Shown piece after piece: positions 1-11,900 of a DNA stretch of 64,000 bases. Below the pieces are notes generated by a model. That model did not search any database. It was not told where the DNA came from and worked only from the letters and a program-made list of their open reading frames with translations. Origin of the DNA: Rhynchosporium graminicola (lineage: Eukaryota; Ascomycota; Leotiomycetes; Helotiales; Ploettnerulaceae). The position numbers were made by a program, and so were the translations under genes. Position 1 is the first letter of the stretch; each line of letters starts with the position of its first letter. Location: assembly GCA_900074885.1 (NCBI GenBank), contig FJUW01000004.1:186001-250000 (forward strand). The letters run 5' to 3'.

Positions 1-1496
1 TTGTGAAGGCCTATATACATATTTAAGAAAAATAATCCGATCCAAAGACCTTCATCCTCAAGATATCTCTTCGGTGAAGTGTCGAAGAATGAATGTATTT
101 ATCCCCAAACACGTTTTTCTCGCTCCTTCAGCACAAGAAATTTCGCAAAAGCTCCTCGTACGTTATAATAATATGTAAAACAGGTTGTCGAGCGTGGAGA
201 TGCAGTGCGAACATTAATTGCGATGACGCGTCGAGATCAACGGCCACACAGGCGAAAGCGGTACCGGCGATATGCATCCTCATTACATTAGAGCAACAAA
301 AGCAGCAAGCATTGACTGACTCGGTGCATAGCCAATCTAAAAGACTATAAGTCGAAGTTGCTCAAATAAGTTTGCATTGACTCCCAAGTGTCGGAAAGGA
401 CAATGTGTCGAAGCGTGGCCTGGAGCATCCAATATAAATGTAACTTACAGGCTGGTTAACTACAAGTAGAATTGGTACTATTGACAGTAGTCGGCTCTTG
501 TGGTTGGTCTGGCAAAACTGGCTTTGCATACAGGCTTGTGAACCAAAAGAGGTAGGTCTGCGCTAGGTTTCGCAAGCGAGGAGCGTCGAAAATTTGAATT
601 CTTGGCAAACCCGAGGCACTCTCCTATCTTTCTTCATCGATTTTAGAGTTGTAAAGCCTCTTCGGTCTGATTTTAATTACTACTGAAGAAAAATGTCATA
701 CGTAGAGCCAATTCGCCGATTAGGGCTGGTCGTAGGGAAAAGTGCTGTGTGAAGTCGATAAGGAGCTTCCCTCTATCATACAGACTTCATCTAGACTGAT
801 CAAGAAGTGTTACTTCGGGGCCTCCAGTAGGACGAGAACACATAATCAGAAATGGTACCATCGCAGTTTCTAAAGATCCATAAAGCAAGCGGAATCTTAA
901 GTACTTGGAGATTTGATTCATCATTGTTTACCTATTTGGCAGCTGAAGTATCAGTTCAAGCGCGTGGTTTCATGTCAACCTCTGTACTCACGCAGGAGGT
1001 GGGCATACATCACGATACTCTCACCTCGATGTTTCTAGTCCATTCTCTGGTCGGCCTTCGGACTCGCTACCGAGACTCGCCATAGCACAGCTGAACCAAG
1101 ACCTGCCAATACTGGTATCATGCGCGTCCTTTTACAATCAGAAGCTAAAATTTTATTATTTTCAAGCTTGGTATATTATCGATCTATGTAGCTGCTTCTG
1201 GAGCTCATTTTTTGAGATCCCTGACGAGTTTCTTCGTAGGAAAAGACGTAAAACCTAATGCTAGGTAGCATGTATCAACCCCGTATGGTTCTGCCTGAGC
1301 AAAAGCATAAATGAGAAATACTAAAACACTTTTGGGAAATAAAAAGCTAAGCCTTCGAACTCATATCTTATTTAATCATGCTATCTCGGCTCGCTTTGCC
1401 CTTTATGCCAGTCAGGGAACCATCTCCGGTTCTGCCCTTTCCCTCTAATGTCGCTGGTCGACGAGGCTCAAGCTAGTCGGCCGCTGTCAGGCCCAG
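1..1496. other. Gene-poor leading stretch
   Basis: No reading frame here has protein-like composition or a recognisable motif. The open frames at 93-350 and 852-1085 are short and show no family pattern or splice-linked partners. I see no RNA gene or repeat. Confidence 0.5.
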
Positions 1497-2076
1497 TTAA
1501 CCAAATATTACCGACCCGTTGCCTTTTTCATGGCGGAAGTCCCAAGTTCCTGCCGTTGCACGACCGGGAGAAAATGATTCAAAGGTAGCGTTGGATGTTG
1601 TATTGATATATTTGTTTGGCGCCTTCAGGCCCTCATAGCGTGCTTTTCCAATCCAGAGCCTTTCCTCGTGCTCTCGAAGGTATCGTTCGCAGCCAAAAGA
1701 CCTTTGAAAAATGTCTATAATTCTCATTGCTCGAGTAAACTCTTCTACTACTGCTGGCGTATGCTTTTCTCCATTGTTTGGAGGAACAAGTCCCTCTGAA
1801 TCATTAGAAAATGATGCCCATTCGTCAAGCAGAGCCGGAGATTAATCTGTACGCGTACGGAATTGCTGCCTACATGTCCAATCTGTAGTCTGTGAAATCC
1901 CACTCATTGCATACAATGTCTGCGGAAAGAATAGCGGTATTGATGCATTTGGCGTACCAAGTATGTGTGAGCATGGTAGCCGTCGGTAACTTCGACGTCA
2001 TTGTATTTAAGCGGGCAAATTGCGAAATATCAGGGATACCATAAGGTTTGGCGACTTGCGATTCGATCAAAAGCAT
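1497..2076 (-). pseudogene. Possible fragment of an unrecognised protein-coding gene
   Basis: On the minus strand two pieces read like real protein. The downstream piece (about 1848 to 1497) includes the strings NNGEKHTPAVVEEFTRAM and RYLREHEERLWIGKARYEG and ends at a stop at 1497. The upstream piece (2076 to 1870) includes TMLTHTWYAKCINTAIL. A candidate intron with donor GTAGGC after 1877 and a branch-like CTAAT could link them, but the phases do not match, so a frameshift or a wrong boundary is implied. I do not recognise the family. It may be a decayed gene or chance; the composition makes me slightly favour a relic. Confidence 0.25.
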
Positions 2077-2204
2077 GTATAGCGTACGTTGACAACAGGA
2101 TCTATTTCTCGTTTGAGAGTGACTTGGTGCTCGACTGCACCTTAGCTCTTGCCAATATCAATTTCCCACACCCCAAAAACTCTCTGCAAATCCACCGTGG
2201 ATAG

Positions 2205-3880
2205 GTTCAGACTTCTGGGGAAACCGAGTATATGCTTATTCTAGTTGCCAAATGACCGGTTTTCATTACACTTTATTCATTGCATACGGAAGATATCTAA
2301 CTGATCCTATTATGTCAAGTTCATCTTACTCGTATCAGAGACCCAAATCAAATCTAGACTACTGGTAGCAATAAGCTCACATTGAGACCAGGGTCTGGGG
2401 GAAGGGTGATGTGACTCCGTATTTTGGACCAGTATGATTGCCAGCGTTATAGCAGGTCGAAGTTATACTGCTCTTCGGAATTTCGAATGTCCCTGAATCT
2501 CGAGATGAGATGAAGAATTTGACGAGCTTCCAGGTACTCCGTCTGTGCAAATTCTTGTTGGAGCTACTTTGAGATCTGTTGTTCGCCCTGCCTCTGCTTT
2601 GCCGTGTGTTATTCTACTTTGCTTATACTTAGGGCGAGCCAAACTTGAATTAGATTACCAGTCTCTTCAGGCGTAAATCTTGTTCTGTCTGCGTACTTTA
2701 CCACAGCCTGACTCTCTCAACACAAAAAACTCCAAAATTAGGTTGCTAGGATAAGGTAGCTAGGAGCTTCAGACCACCTTACGTTTGAGGTTAAGGTACC
2801 ATCCTCCTCTAAAGAACGGTAAAACTTCAGCTGTCAGCTTAAACATTTATATTTTAACCTTTATTGGTGGGAGGGTAGAAGGTATACAACTGCTTACTTT
2901 TCTTGTATAGAATATCAGTTTTCTACTAGCGCTAAAACTCTTTAGCCAACCGAAACAGGCCCGTTATACCCCTACAAGTAATAGTCGATTGTTTTCGAAT
3001 AATCTCACAAGGGGTGTAATATCTCTAATTGTCTCAATCTGTGCTTCAACTAGCAGCGCTAGTAACCTGTGTCCCAATCGAGTTCAACACATCATTCCTA
3101 CCGTTGTATAAAACCTTTAGTGGTAGCGTCAGAGTATACGCGCTCTTGGCTAGGCTGAAATCCTCTTCAAAGATGTGTCTCAACCCTACGGCGATCTCAA
3201 ACCCATGTGATTTCTTAATCTATTTCCTGTGGCCTCTCGACGCTTTCGACTTTATCCATAACACCCCTCGCTACTCGCAATCGATAGTCTATCCAAGCAG
3301 TAAATTCGGCGTACCTTCTCATTAATACCTGACGCGTAGCAAATTACCACGTTTGGTCGCGGTAGCCAAGGATATTCTCACTAGGGATCGTTGCTCTTAA
3401 AACCCAGGTGCAACCGCGGGCATTCTAGAGCACAAGTTATACGCCAATGTGACGACTATGATGAAGAATATCGCATTAATATCATACGTAGCAATTGCCG
3501 CGAAACTTAGTTGGCTTTGATGTGTTCTGAAATTCCGACGGCCACTTCATCATGGTGGCTCCACTTTGTGTATAATGAAGATATGCCGAGTAATTGACCC
3601 GGGAAAAACTGTAGGATAACAGAGTCAATGAGGATGCCCAAACTACTCCAAGTAACGTTGATTCTCGTTGTATGCGAGTGGTACCAACAGCTAAGACCCC
3701 TCGGTATACGCATGCTTGATCATGCCCAGGCTGAAGAAAGCTTCTCTATGATCATACTTTGTCATCAGACCGTCAGTTTTTCTTTCTGTCTCCTTTCATA
3801 TATTTGTGTTGGACTTCACAATACAGAGCCAGGAATTTTTCATCATCACAAGTCATCGCAGCACAATTCTTGGCACCGCA
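2205..3880. other. Intergenic DNA with possible decayed coding relic
   Basis: No intact gene. Read on the minus strand, 2700-3330 gives short coherent strings (for example RSLEEDGTLTSNVRW near 2820 and WIDYRLRVARGVMDK near 3290) separated by many TAG and TGA stops. That fits a sequence eroded by RIP-like mutation. I cannot name a family. Confidence 0.3.
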
Positions 3881-6800
3881 ATGTTCACCCCACGCATACG
3901 AACCTGTATACTGGTGGGAGTACTGTGTTTACCTTCGGTTTATGGACACCACCATCACCATCGAAGCACGCCAGATCAGCCAGGCAATACCTCCGAGACC
4001 GTTGTAGGTCTGAACTCCCAGTCCTTGGCAATCGATGTGCCACTTGTTCCTCTTGTGTATGTCAACAACGATGATATATCAGTCAGGATAAATACAACTG
4101 TCGTCCTGCCAGGTGACTCAGCCTCGCAATCTATCACTGGAGAGACAGTCGAAAGTACTGCTCTGGTCATTGCCCGTGATTTGGCTTCAGCGTATTCGGC
4201 ATATTCTAGCTTGAATGACAGAGGAATTCCTTACTCTACCCTGGTGGTTCCTCAGACTGGAGAGAATTTGCCAAGCCTCAATGACACAAGCACGCATGGC
4301 AACTTTGGCTTGATCGTTGTTATGTCGGAAGTGAGTTACAACTACGGAGGTAATGAGTTCCAAAGCGCTCTTACTCCTGCGCAATGGCAACAACTCTACA
4401 ACTATCAAGCCGCGTTCGGCATTCGTATGGTAAGGCTAGATGTTGCTCCCTCGATAGCGACGGGAACACTGTCTCTCGGATCGTGTTGTGGGAATGGAGT
4501 GCAGCTAGTGTCGATCTCGAATTCGACTTCGTTTCCTGGAGCAGGGCTTAAACTGTGAGTTGAATTCCGGACAATTGAATGAGACTGATCGGAAGAAGTG
4601 GTGCAGGTGTAACTACAAGAGGCTTGTATCATTACCCTGCGACAATCATCAATCCAAGTATAGCAGTTGAGATCGCACAGTTTTCAAGTTCTTCAGAAGA
4701 TGGATTGAATGCTACATCAACTGCTGCTGTTATAAACGAGATCGATGGTCGGCAACAGGTAGGTTCTACAATAATTCAATGGTTCGTTGTCTAACACTAT
4801 TAGATGGTGTTTTTCCTTCCCTTCAATATACAGTGGTCTCTGGCATCCAATTTCTTGCAACATGCTTGGGTACACTGTAAGTAATTCGGGTAGTAGAGCC
4901 TTCCTTCCTTATCGAGTGTCTGGGGACTACTTGACTTCGAAGTTGTCCCTGAGACACGCGATCACGAGTAATTGCTAACATCCCAATTATTACAGGGGCT
5001 ACAAGAGGGCTTTGTAATTGCGTTCCGAATCCATAGCTTTCTCATTGCTGACGTATACAGATGTTGGATATCGTAGAGCAACTCTAAGCACTCAAGGTTA
5101 GTTGTACCGATTTCCGTATCTGCTCTCTCGAGCGGTGATGTTTGTCCTAAGCCCTAGAGAAGGATACACTAACAATTTATTAGTCGATGACATGTTCTTG
5201 TATGAGCCTATTATCGTGTTGAGGGTTTGAATGACTTATAGGTGTACTAGGCAAACTCCGATGTTTGATTCTGGGGAAAATTTCAGGCTCTCGAGCTCCG
5301 ATGTCTCTCATCACGTGACAGCAATGAAGGTAATTACCTAGACATACGCCCATTGAAACATGCTAAGAAGCCTTCTAGAACATCAACAAACGCCTACCCG
5401 CTGGAAGCAAATGGGTCATTGAAATTGGACACAATGGGAATGGAAACATTGAAGTAAACCTCCATCAACCGTGTGTGTGGATGTAATATTCTGACAACTC
5501 ATAGGCAGCTGATCCAGAATATACGAAGAGAGGTGGCGCGAGTAGTGAAAAAGACCTCTGTGCTCCTGGACCTAGTAAGCTTTCCACTGTCCACATCTCG
5601 CTGCCTCTACCACGATTTCCACACAGAATACTGATCACGTGATCAGTCGCATACGTCGAACAGTTTGATACTCCGCTCGAATGGCAGAAACCTATTGGCT
5701 CCGGAACCGCCCTTTGGCCAGAGACTGCAAAAGATTACGCGAACTACAGCTCAAAATGTATGGGGAAGGATGAGCTCCTCATCTGGTGGCAAAAGTCTGC
5801 AAATCTGAATGCATTTTCGCACGTTTCGCATACTTTCACTCATGAAGACCAAAACAATGCCACCTATGCGGACGTCTTCAAAGAGATTTCTTGGAATAAA
5901 GGGTGGCTCGACGCGGTAGGTATATCAGCAGCGAAGCAGTTTACTAGCACCGGAATAATACCACCAGCTATTACAGGCCTTCATAATGGTGATGCTCTCC
6001 AAGCATGGGCTGATAACGGAATTATTCATGTCGTCGGAGACAATACGAGAAAAGCTTTATTAAATCCGGTTTGTTTAATACTTGACAGCTTCGAGCTGCG
6101 TCTACTGACAAGCTCTGCAGTCCAATGAGCATTGGCCTCTTACATCCACTCGCGTATCGAATGGGTTTTCAGGCATTCAGATTCTACCTCGCTGGGCCTC
6201 AAATATATACTACAACGTAGGAATACTCAGCTCCAGGAATTTGAATCCAAATTAATTTTGTGCCAACAGTGTAATTATGCAGATTGCGTCCTCGCCGAAT
6301 GGAAGGCTGTCTCAAATGGCACCGGCGACATGTATCAGCTTCTAGACATCGAAAGAGAGACTAATGTCCGGCATTTGCTTGGACTCCATCATGACCCTTT
6401 TATGTTCCATCAAGCCAACATGATGTTTGAAGATGCAGACACCTACGAATTCGGAGGGGATGTAGGCGTTATGTCTTTACTTGAGGTTTGGGTTGATGTT
6501 GTTACACGTGAATACACACGACTGTGAGGATGATCCCTTCTTGATGGCTGGTGAAGTTTTGCTAAATTCAAACTCAGAGTCACATGGCCTCTAATCTCTC
6601 AAAAGCAAGATGATGTTAGCCAACTCCCACAACTCCAAATTGGAATCAAAAACTGACAGATCTAGGTCGCCGCAGGATTTCGGTCACGGATGGCCAGGGA
6701 CAATTGCAAGCCGACTCTTATTTGGCAAGTCGACGTCTCAGCTAACGCAATCACTGGTGTCACCGTGGCTGCCAACAATAATGCATGCTCGGTGCCAATT

Positions 6801-6938
6801 CCTATCACTTTTCCAGGAAGTGTCACAGATCAACAAGGCGCAACAGCCGAACAATTAGGCGAAGACCCACTGACCCTGTGGGTATCACTCACAGGTAAGC
6901 CAGTATCATTTACCCTTACCAATCCAGTGTTTTTATGA
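3881..6938 (+). CDS. agd3-like: Agd3-like secreted polysaccharide deacetylase (CE18 family)
   Basis: Likely a secreted, metal-dependent enzyme that deacetylates an N-acetylated galactosamine-containing surface polysaccharide, as Agd3 does for galactosaminogalactan in Aspergillus. Exons: 3881-4554, 4596-4758, 4804-4876, 4996-5013, 5061-5096, 5184-5199, 5242-5329, 5379-5453, 5505-5574, 5647-6068, 6121-6216, 6270-6523, 6578-6614, 6666-6938. Together they give 764 residues, near the family's roughly 800. A signal peptide (about residues 1-22) is followed by a natural five-histidine run. Family landmarks in order are GLYHYPA, the metal-site motif STQVDDM, EIGHNGNGNIE, SHTFTHE (two metal histidines), ILPRWASN and GEDPLTLWV near the end. 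The frame holds across all 13 introns (41-119 nt), so it looks intact. None of the other galactosaminogalactan cluster genes (uge3, sph3, ega3, gtb3) are in the window. The exact substrate is inferred from family. Confidence 0.85.
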
Positions 6939-7172
6939 GACCTGTGGTAGCCTAGGCAGGTGGTTGGAACTGTTCTGCACTTCTCTTGCTCGGTCGCCTG
7001 CTGGATAGGACTAGGCGCATATTTGTCATCCTTCAAATCCAGCCTCGCTCGCGGTACAGCGAAATGGTCGAAATCAATGTGGAGAGGCCTCAAAGATTAA
7101 CCTACACGATTTATTGCTTATGGAGGAAATACATGATCGTCAAAGAATCTCACCCACTTTCAATTTACTGTA

Positions 7173-8466
7173 CAGTAGGGTGCAAAAAGTCTTCGCACCC
7201 CCCCCCTTATAGCCAAGGGCGACTTACCCGATTAGGACGTGTAACTCTTACTACTTTTCTACGCGCCTCTTACTAAAAACACTACACTTTTATAAGTAAA
7301 TAAGATGCCTCGACTTGAATTACAGCCTCAAATACGTGCGCGTATCGTTAAGTTATCTTCTGAGCACTAGTTAGCCCCTCGAATTCATTAAAAATACCCT
7401 GAAATACCTCTTTTAACTATCCGATCTACACTTAAGAATTACCCTTTCGGTACAACTGATTTCACGTTAAAACCACGAACTAGAAGGCCTCGAGCCTTAA
7501 CTAAAGAATAACGCGATTATATATATAATATTATAAATCATTCGAACCCTTATATTAAGATACGCGACTTATTACGAGAAGTAAACGACGATTATAAGAA
7601 GCGGTATATATAGAGCCTTCTTCGCTCGATAGATAAGAAGAAGTAGCTATAAAAGAAGAGACCTTTTATTACTCCGGTACACGCAGAAGCTCGTCTCGAG
7701 TGGGCAATCCGGTATTAGGTATATACCCTTAACGATTAGATAAAGGTCTCGTGGTCTAATAAGTATATAGTTGAACAAGGAATAGGAATAAAGCCGATTT
7801 AGACCTTTACTCGCCCTCGAGATTAATACTACGAAGCAGATATATAACTAGTTCGGTGCTCAGGGAAAGGGGTAAAGAAGATGCTCTAGGCTGCTTTTAG
7901 CTATAATAGAAGGATAGGTTTAATACCTCTCGATAGAGATCCTCTTACTACTCGTGGAGGGGTTACTTCGTGGGTTATACGGAACCTATATAAGGCGTTT
8001 CTACTAGATATAATAGTCGAAGGAGAAGAGTTTATACACGACGGCGCAGGTCTATACCGAGGGAATATTATTAAAGAGATACTTCGGGAAATGAATATTC
8101 GAGTTATAAGCTAGCCTCCGTACTCTCTTAACTTAAATCTGATCGAAAACCTCTAGGCTTTAATAAAAGTAGAGCTTTATCGACTATACCCTGAGCTCGA
8201 GCATGCTCCTGATACTAACAATACACTTAATACTTTAGTACGAGGGGCGCAAGAAGCGTAGTACGTAATTAATAATAGAATTTTATATAGATTAGCTACT
8301 ACTATAGACTATCGAGTATAATCTGTAATTAAGGCTAAAGAGTAGTATATAAAATACTAGAATATTACTTATTTACCTTGAAAAGCGGCATGTAAACAAC
8401 TTCCTAATCGGGTAAGTCGCCCTTAGCTATAAGGGGGGGGGTGCGAAGACTTTTTGCACCCTACTG
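7173..8466 (+). mobile_element. Tc1/mariner DNA transposon, RIP-damaged, complete ends
   Basis: A 1294-bp element flanked by TA dinucleotides (7171-7172 and 8467-8468), the target duplication of this superfamily. The terminal inverted repeats are 65 bp (7173-7237 and 8402-8466), start CAGTAGGGTGCAAAAAGTC, contain a run of nine C, and differ at one position. The ends are therefore well preserved while the internal gene is riddled with stops. It lies 234 bp after the Agd3-like gene stop and 11 bp before the next element. It could not move itself now, but its ends might still be recognised by a transposase supplied elsewhere (inference). Confidence 0.93.
7305..8360 (+). pseudogene. Degenerate Tc1/mariner DDE transposase
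   Basis: The frame starts MPRLELQPQIRARIVKL and runs about 350 codons inside the element at 7173-8466, broken by numerous TAG and TAA codons. The catalytic core is recognisable. The expected WSDE box (first Asp) reads WSNK. The second Asp is kept in FIHDGAGLYRGNII. The third block reads PPYSLNLNLIENL where the family has PPYSPDLNPIENL, and Trp codons have become TAG (as in ISW to IS-stop). Asp-to-Asn, Glu-to-Lys, Pro-to-Leu and Trp/Gln-to-stop are all C-to-T or G-to-A changes, typical of repeat-induced point mutation. The protein is not functional. Confidence 0.88.
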
Positions 8467-8477
8467 TATGACATGAC

Positions 8478-8968
8478 CAGTGTGCGAAATAATTAGATTA
8501 GATTAGATTAACTCGACTTAATCTAATCTAATCAAAGGATTTTAAGAGTTAATTTAATCTAATCAAATTATAATGGATTTAATTAATTAAAAATCGATTA
8601 AGTCATATGATAGAAGACTAAGCTAAATATGGATTAGAGAGTCGCTTAAGTCTCCTCTTTAAGCTCCGATATTTATAAGAGGTTTCGAGAAGCTTTTATA
8701 ACAAAGGAAAATAATTTATAAGAGATCCAAAAATTATATAATTGAATATTTAGCTTACTAAAAATATCTTACATATGACTAGCTTCTTAAAGAACTTGGG
8801 AAATTTTAGACTAGTATATTATTATATTAGTAAGCTAATTAAGTAAATCTTGATTAACTCTCATTCTTAACCTAATCAAAGGACGAAATAAGTTAATTTA
8901 ATCTAGTCTAATTTTAATTGATTTACTCGATTAATAATCAATTAACTTGATTATTTTTTCGCACACTG
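8478..8968. mobile_element. hAT-type MITE (non-autonomous, AT-rich)
   Basis: A 491-bp AT-rich element with ends CAGTGTGCGAAA and TTTCGCACACTG. It is flanked by GACATGAC (8470-8477) and GGCATGAC (8969-8976), an 8-bp target duplication with one mismatch. CAGTG ends with 8-bp duplications fit the hAT superfamily. It has no coding potential. A sub-terminal segment starting AATCAAAGGA and containing GTTAATTTAATCTA occurs twice in direct orientation (near 8527 and 8874), and ATTAG/TAATC motifs are abundant. It belongs to a different superfamily from the Tc1 element next to it. Confidence 0.75.
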
Positions 8969-8976
8969 GGCATGAC

Positions 8977-11900
8977 ATCATGAAACTCATTTCAGCTGGC
9001 GCCTGCACGTGGTAGACGCCGAAGATCGTAAAGCTTACGTATAGTTTACTGGCGCTCCAGTGATAGGAGCGCCAATGATGAATGTTCACTCGTCTCCGGC
9101 ACATTGTAGACTCCCAAAAGAACTTACGAATTCTACAGCAACTTCTCGCTTCACCTGCCACGGTAATCCATATTGACAGATCAAAACGGGCCGACTTTCT
9201 GCATACTGAATACAAGGCAGAAAGTCAAAAACAAAAAGAATGTGCCTTTTGCTGCTTTACATGTTGATTTCCAGGTGCCCTGCGCTTAACATATGGAAAT
9301 GAAGCATTGCTCACGCCTACCACTGAGGAGCATAGCTGTTTCCGTAGCTTTCTGATTTTGTTATGCTGAATCGAAGTTTGGACATGGTCGGGCTAGGGTT
9401 TATATCTGCAGCGGACGACAGCTCGTCTCGTAACCCTGAATACGAAGAAAGTAGTTACTAAGGTCACAAAAATATCAGAGGACAATTGGCTTAAGCGATA
9501 CTTCGAAGTTACGAAACGTTTTGTGACATTACTAGAGTCTTAATCTGAGATGATCAAATTACTACGAGGTTCTGAAACTCTTCACCCTAGCTAAATTTGC
9601 TTAGCCACGGTTGGAATGCACTGTATACGTTGTTCGCGCTCATGTCATACAGAGGAAGAACTCTGGATACTTCAACTTTTTTGGTAAGCAATGACACGCC
9701 AAATTCGGATTCTAGGCTCATTACCAAATCCTAGTGCGACGGTCAAGCTACATGACATGGTCACATGCAATTCGGATTGAGATAATTTTGGAAGGTTTAC
9801 TCAAAGCAGAAAAAGCCGAGGGAGACGTAAGGCTAGGACTGGCTCTCAAGGTCGGCGACTGTGCTGCAAACCGGCGATGATGTTCTTCTTACGTCTGACA
9901 TCTACCGACTTAGGCTGTTTGGTAGATGCAGGCTGACTCGATTTCTGTAGAGTTTGCACGAGTTTCAAACCCGGGGTTGCGGTTTGAAAGCTCAGAATGT
10001 GCTCAGCGGGTCTGCAGGAAACACTGCCGTGAAGTACACATGACAAGAAAAGATCCGGGAAATGCAAAAAGCAAGGACTTGGGAGGAGTGGATTTGGCCT
10101 GGTGTGCGTCCCAGTAGGCAAAAGGTGCAAAGAGTACATACACCCAGAGCCTCTTATTGTTGGTAGGTATCATGGAATACCTGATACCTTGTTCAACCTA
10201 CGTAGGGTGCCGCGAAATCGACGAATTCACCTCATTTACACGTACCATACCTAGTTCTCTCAAATATTGCGATCAATACTTCCTGTACAAGAACTTGAAC
10301 CCGTCTTACATTCCAGGATGTTATCAGCAAGTATTCGTCAAACATGTCCCTGCGCCAATGAATAATCGCTTGGAATTAATCTACTTGGGGAGAGTATCAA
10401 CCGGAAATAAAGTCTTTTCGTTTACGAGGCGTGGAGGTCCTGCTAGCTGGTATTAGTATTATATCTTTGGATCCGAGAGATGGTTAGAGTGGGTGTTCGT
10501 CTGGGGTATTTTACCGTAGCATGCGGAGCGTGCATGTAATATAGATGCAACCAGGGGATTCTGCCCGACCTTAGTGAGCTCTACTTGATTCTAATCACCC
10601 CGAAATGCGAGGTCAACTAACGTGACATTTCCAGGAACTTGATTCGAATCCAAATTTCGCTTCTCCCCAAAGTGGCCATTAGAGTACTCTACTTGGAACA
10701 ATCTCAGCATCCTTGCTAATAGGCCCGCTTGCCAACCGACCTATGGCCAGGCGAGTAGATTAAATCTCACTTCATAATAGCCGGGCATATTGCGATTGCG
10801 GGAACTTCTGATTTGCCGCGTCACAAGATGATCCTGCCAACATACTGATTTTCTTGCTGGAGACCAGCAGCCTGTATTCAATGGAGATTACCACGTCTAG
10901 TCTCTCCTCTGCTTCTTCCTAAGTCTATAGGAGACTGGGTTACACTAGTCATCAAGGGACACCAGTTCTGCAACCAAGAACGTTGACAGAATTGATGTGC
11001 TTACAATAGCGTATGTCGAAGCCTTCAGGGAACTTGCATGATAGGCGACAAGGTTACAATTGGCCATGTATGGTCATACTTAGTCAAGGTCCCGGAGAAG
11101 AAATTTCTTTCCCAAATCTTCTCGCTCTCCCAAGAGCGATCCAATCTGTTCTGGAAAAAGACAGAAAATTTCTGGCTGAAGTCGCAGAGTACTAGACCAC
11201 TGCTGTTGGCCGAAATCGAGAACCCTACCAAAAAGTGCTATTTTGCCTCCTCGACACTTGAAAAGCTCGATAAAACTACACTTCGGGTGAATATATTAAA
11301 CTCATCACCTAATGGTCCTGAAGCAGCTACTTACATATATTCTCACGGTCAGTCAGATTAATATACTCGCTGATAATTAGACGATCGCATAGGAGGTATG
11401 TATAATTCGGCCGAATATCGCTTAAATTCTTAGTTAACTAGCGATTTCTAATATCCGTGATTTCCTAGTTTTGATATCTGAATATTATAGAAGAACGTTA
11501 CTTTTAAATAAAAGTGAATTGATAGAGTTATTTTAAGTTGTAAAGTTCTACTTTTATAAAGGTTATAGTCTATTACTCATTTCTAATTATGATGCAGGCT
11601 TGAATCAATTACGTCTTTTTGTGGTGAAATGGGTTTTGATGGACAGCAGTGGCCCGTGATTGTACCTGCGATAGATTTCGTCTTGTACGTGCTGACTTAT
11701 TTGCCGCTTTTTTGGCCAGGGCTCTGGATTCTCATGTGCAAACGCTTAACTGATCAGTATCAGCAATCTGTGTTATCTTGATAGACGAGCTGAAAACAAT
11801 CCCAAAAATTATCATCTCCCCGCACACGCAGTATCACCCTCTCATCTGCTCCAGCGGCCACCTCAACTCTATTTGGAGCGAAGCATTTAGCGAGGCTGGC

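Noticed and set aside
4980..5260. Apparent frameshifts that would make the Agd3-like gene a pseudogene
   Set aside because: Inserting three short introns with canonical ends restores the exact family sequence through ATRGLY, STQVDDM and DSGENF, so the frame breaks are introns.
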